This document shows, piece after piece, positions 40,677 through 42,112 of a stretch of DNA of 42,112 nt. A model generated the notes under the pieces. The model was not told the origin of the DNA and ran no database searches. It worked only from the letters and a program-made list of their open reading frames with translations. Position numbers and translations under genes: made by a program. The DNA lies in NCBI GenBank assembly GCA_930989305.1, contig CAKNLF010000005.1, positions 1 to 42,112 on the forward strand, in the 5' to 3' direction. Numbering within the stretch: position 1 is the stretch's first letter; each line of letters begins with the position of its first letter. The stretch is from an uncultured Roseburia sp. (GTDB lineage: Bacteria > Bacillota > Clostridia > Lachnospirales > Lachnospiraceae).

Positions 40677-40967
40677 TCAAATTTTATATTCTATATCATG
40701 CAAATTTTTTCTCATTGCACGCCTTTTGCGAATTTCCAGCGCCTTAAAAAAATCCCGATGTTTCTCCAGAAACCGCACAATATCCTCCAGACTGTCTCCT
40801 TCTGTCTCCGGAAGGTTCTGCAGCTCCTTCTGCACTGCCGCCCTTTCTTCTTCCCACTGCTCAGGGGTAAAGTCGCGATATCTGGGAGGCATCTGTTCTT
40901 CCGCAACTTTATTTTGCAGTTCTCTTATCCAGTTTCTGATCTTTTTCATTCCGTCCACATCCTTCAT
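40677..40967 (-). CDS. Small charged protein of unknown function
   Basis: This 96-aa protein (MKDVDGMKKIRNWIRELQNK...) is not recognised. It is highly charged and helical, with the segment MPPRYRDFTPEQWEEERAAVQKELQNLP in the middle. It has no membrane segment or cysteine motif. AAAGG stands 9 nt before the ATG at 40967; an in-frame ATG at 40949 is the alternative start. It lies between the transporter and the XRE-type regulator gene. Confidence 0.55.
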   Translation of the reverse strand: MKDVDGMKKIRNWIRELQNKVAEEQMPPRYRDFTPEQWEEERAAVQKELQNLPETEGDSLEDIVRFLEKHRDFFKALEIRKRRAMRKNLHDIEYKI

Positions 40968-41097
40968 ACTCTTATACCTTTATTGTAACTCATTGATGTT
41001 CACATGAACAGTATTTCATTACTTCTGAGTTCTACCGGAATGCAAAAGAAAAGATTAAAATATGTTCCATAGAATCCAGAGAAAGGGATATTTTCAC

Positions 41098-41424
41098 ATG
41101 GATGTTATTGCCAGAATCAACGAGATCATGAAACAGCAGGGGCTGACAGAGTACAAGCTCGCAAAACTCTCAAATCTGTCTCCTTCCACAATCAAAAATA
41201 TAAAAGCCCGCAACACGGTTCCGTCTATTACTACCCTGGAATCAATCTGCGATACCTTTAATATGACGCTTTCCCAGTTTTTTGCGGACAAGGATACAGC
41301 TTTTTATCCCCTGAACCCCCGTCAGGCCCAATGCATGGATCTGATCCTGATGCTGAATGAAGAACAACAGCAGACTCTTATAGAATTTATCCGATCTATG
41401 AAAATGCCGAAAGACAAAAAATAG
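41098..41424 (+). CDS. XRE-type helix-turn-helix regulator
   Basis: This 108-aa cytoplasmic regulator has a Cro/CI-type HTH (VIARINEIMKQQGLTEYKLAKLSNLSPSTIKNIKAR, 3-37) followed by a short C-terminal helix region that may help it dimerise. No sensor domain is present. The start at 41098 has AAAGGGA at 9 nt. It is convergent with the TetR gene and shares its terminator. Targets are unknown. Confidence 0.88.
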   Translation: MDVIARINEIMKQQGLTEYKLAKLSNLSPSTIKNIKARNTVPSITTLESICDTFNMTLSQFFADKDTAFYPLNPRQAQCMDLILMLNEEQQQTLIEFIRSMKMPKDKK

Positions 41425-41469
41425 AACGACGCGTCGAATATTCCTATTCGGTCCGCCGTTCTATTTTTT
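41416..41469. terminator. Bidirectional terminator between the XRE and TetR genes
   Basis: AAAAAATAGAACG (41416-41428) and CGTTCTATTTTTT (41457-41469) form a 13-bp perfect outer stem with T-tracts on both strands. It overlaps the ends of both genes. Confidence 0.85.
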
Positions 41470-42051
41470 ATCTTTTGTGCCCAGGAGCGCTTCGGTCATC
41501 CTGCTGGCCATTTCCGCGATTTTCTCATTTGAAATTTTCATGGAGCCTTCCATCCACTCCAGAAACAACCGGATCAAACTGTCCAGATAAATCCTGACCC
41601 GGAAGGAAAAAGTTTCTTTGTCTTCCCCGCTCTCGCCCAGAAACCCTCTCACATACTTTTCCAAATACCCTTTCAGTCTTTCCAGTATTCTGTAATTGCC
41701 CTTTGTACTGGAGAACAGTTTCCATAATTCCTTCTGACGTTTCAGCCCTGCTGCCAGTTTCAGAAAGAACTCATAAGTGTGTCCCGGCGAAAACAGCTCT
41801 TTGTTAAATTCCAACATAGCCAGAACGGTTCCTATTACCCGTTCTTCCACATCTTCCACCAGAGCTTCTACCGAAGGGTAATGATTATAAAAAGTCCTTC
41901 TGGTCACTGAGGCCCGGCGGGCCAGCTCGCTCACAGTCACCTCTGCCAGCCGGTTCTCTTTTATAATAGAAGAAAGTGCTCCTACCAAAGCGGCTTTTGT
42001 TTTTTTCGTCCTGTGATCAATTTTTTCCCATTCATTTATAAAATTTTTCAT
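41461..42051 (-). CDS. TetR/AcrR-family transcriptional regulator
   Basis: This 196-aa protein has an N-terminal TetR HTH (IIKENRLAEVTVSELARRASVTRRTFYNHYPSVEALVEDVEE) and a helical C-terminal ligand/dimerisation domain. The ATG at 42051 matches the usual N-terminal length. It has no ribosome site, and an upstream TTG at 42090 lies inside the palindrome, so the start is not fully settled. The palindrome at 42082-42097 beside a CATAAT -10 suggests autorepression. A regulated neighbour may lie beyond the right edge. Confidence 0.88.
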   Translation of the reverse strand: MKNFINEWEKIDHRTKKTKAALVGALSSIIKENRLAEVTVSELARRASVTRRTFYNHYPSVEALVEDVEERVIGTVLAMLEFNKELFSPGHTYEFFLKLAAGLKRQKELWKLFSSTKGNYRILERLKGYLEKYVRGFLGESGEDKETFSFRVRIYLDSLIRLFLEWMEGSMKISNEKIAEMASRMTEALLGTKDKK

Positions 42052-42081
42052 AAATATAAATTTGAATATCAGTAAATTATG

Positions 42082-42097
42082 ACCTCTCAACAGAGGT
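42082..42097. promoter_or_regulatory. Candidate TetR operator
   Basis: ACCTCT-CAAC-AGAGGT is a perfect 6-bp inverted repeat directly upstream of a -10-like CATAAT (complement of 42076-42081) for the TetR gene. Confidence 0.5.
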
Positions 42098-42112
42098 TAC
42101 AGTGTTTTAATA

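Noticed and set aside
1-42112. Search for CRISPR arrays, tRNA or rRNA genes, insertion sequences, integrases and attachment sites
   Set aside because: None seen: no regular short repeats with spacers, no transposase or integrase-like protein, and no cloverleaf or rRNA-like sequence by eye.

Overview
The window is chromosomal DNA from an anaerobic, very probably spore-forming member of the Firmicutes (class Clostridia), most likely a gut Lachnospiraceae. The evidence is the moderate GC content, strong AGGAGG ribosome sites, TTGACA/TATAAT-type promoters, [FeFe]-hydrogenase maturation (hydE), a 2-hydroxyacyl-CoA dehydratase system, butyrate kinase, a clostridial 2[4Fe-4S] ferredoxin, MecA and a CwlD-type cortex amidase. 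I see no phage, insertion sequence, CRISPR array, rRNA or tRNA. It reads as core and metabolic chromosome with compact operons.

Layout. 1-611: truncated OmpR-type response regulator. 800-1771: unknown coiled-coil protein. 1856-3530: hydE and its TM1266-type regulator behind a terminator-containing leader. 3538-6638: DUF362 ferredoxin-like protein and a secreted 5'-nucleotidase. 6893-9859: two 2-hydroxyacyl-CoA dehydratase-type proteins, the second fused to its ATPase activator. 9903-12690: cytidylate-kinase-like protein, then tsaC, a low-molecular-weight phosphatase homologue without its nucleophile, and dCMP deaminase. 12789-15423: a cytosolic ParB-like/BMP fusion with a metallophosphoesterase. 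15417-18130: cwlD and a membrane-anchored GH18 protein with a long leader hairpin. 18289-20308: small unknown protein, a 744-bp gene-free stretch, mecA and a DUF1858 protein. 20378-23319: thioesterase, moaA and a repeated molybdopterin-oxidoreductase-fold protein in one operon. 23469-24355: ferredoxin and a MerR-type regulator. 24569-27955: a complete two-component system paralogous to the regulator at the left edge. 28214-29864: AEC transporter and BioY. 30011-34999: sugar operon (xylB, DUF4867, fucose-isomerase-family enzyme) divergent from a ROK regulator, with a clear XylR-type operator. 35080-36303: flavodoxin and DUF3793 behind two TTAG/CTAA boxes that suggest iron control. 36355-40589: butyrate kinase, a divergent PucR-type regulator and an OFA-family transporter. 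40677-42097: small unknown protein, XRE regulator and TetR regulator.

How the genes fit together. Many encode redox or iron-sulfur proteins of an anaerobe: HydE, DUF362, dehydratase and activator, MoaA, ferredoxin, and flavodoxin as a probable low-iron substitute. The best candidates for undescribed biology are (1) the hydrogenase-maturation leader at 3346-3530, which has a promoter, about 115 nt of RNA and an intrinsic terminator before the genes; (2) the dehydratase-activator fusion, with a Cys-Cys motif and a perfect internal ribosome site; (3) the cytosolic ParB-like/BMP plus metallophosphoesterase pair; and (4) the moaA-linked Moco-fold protein. All function calls are by recognition of the protein sequence; no database search was possible.
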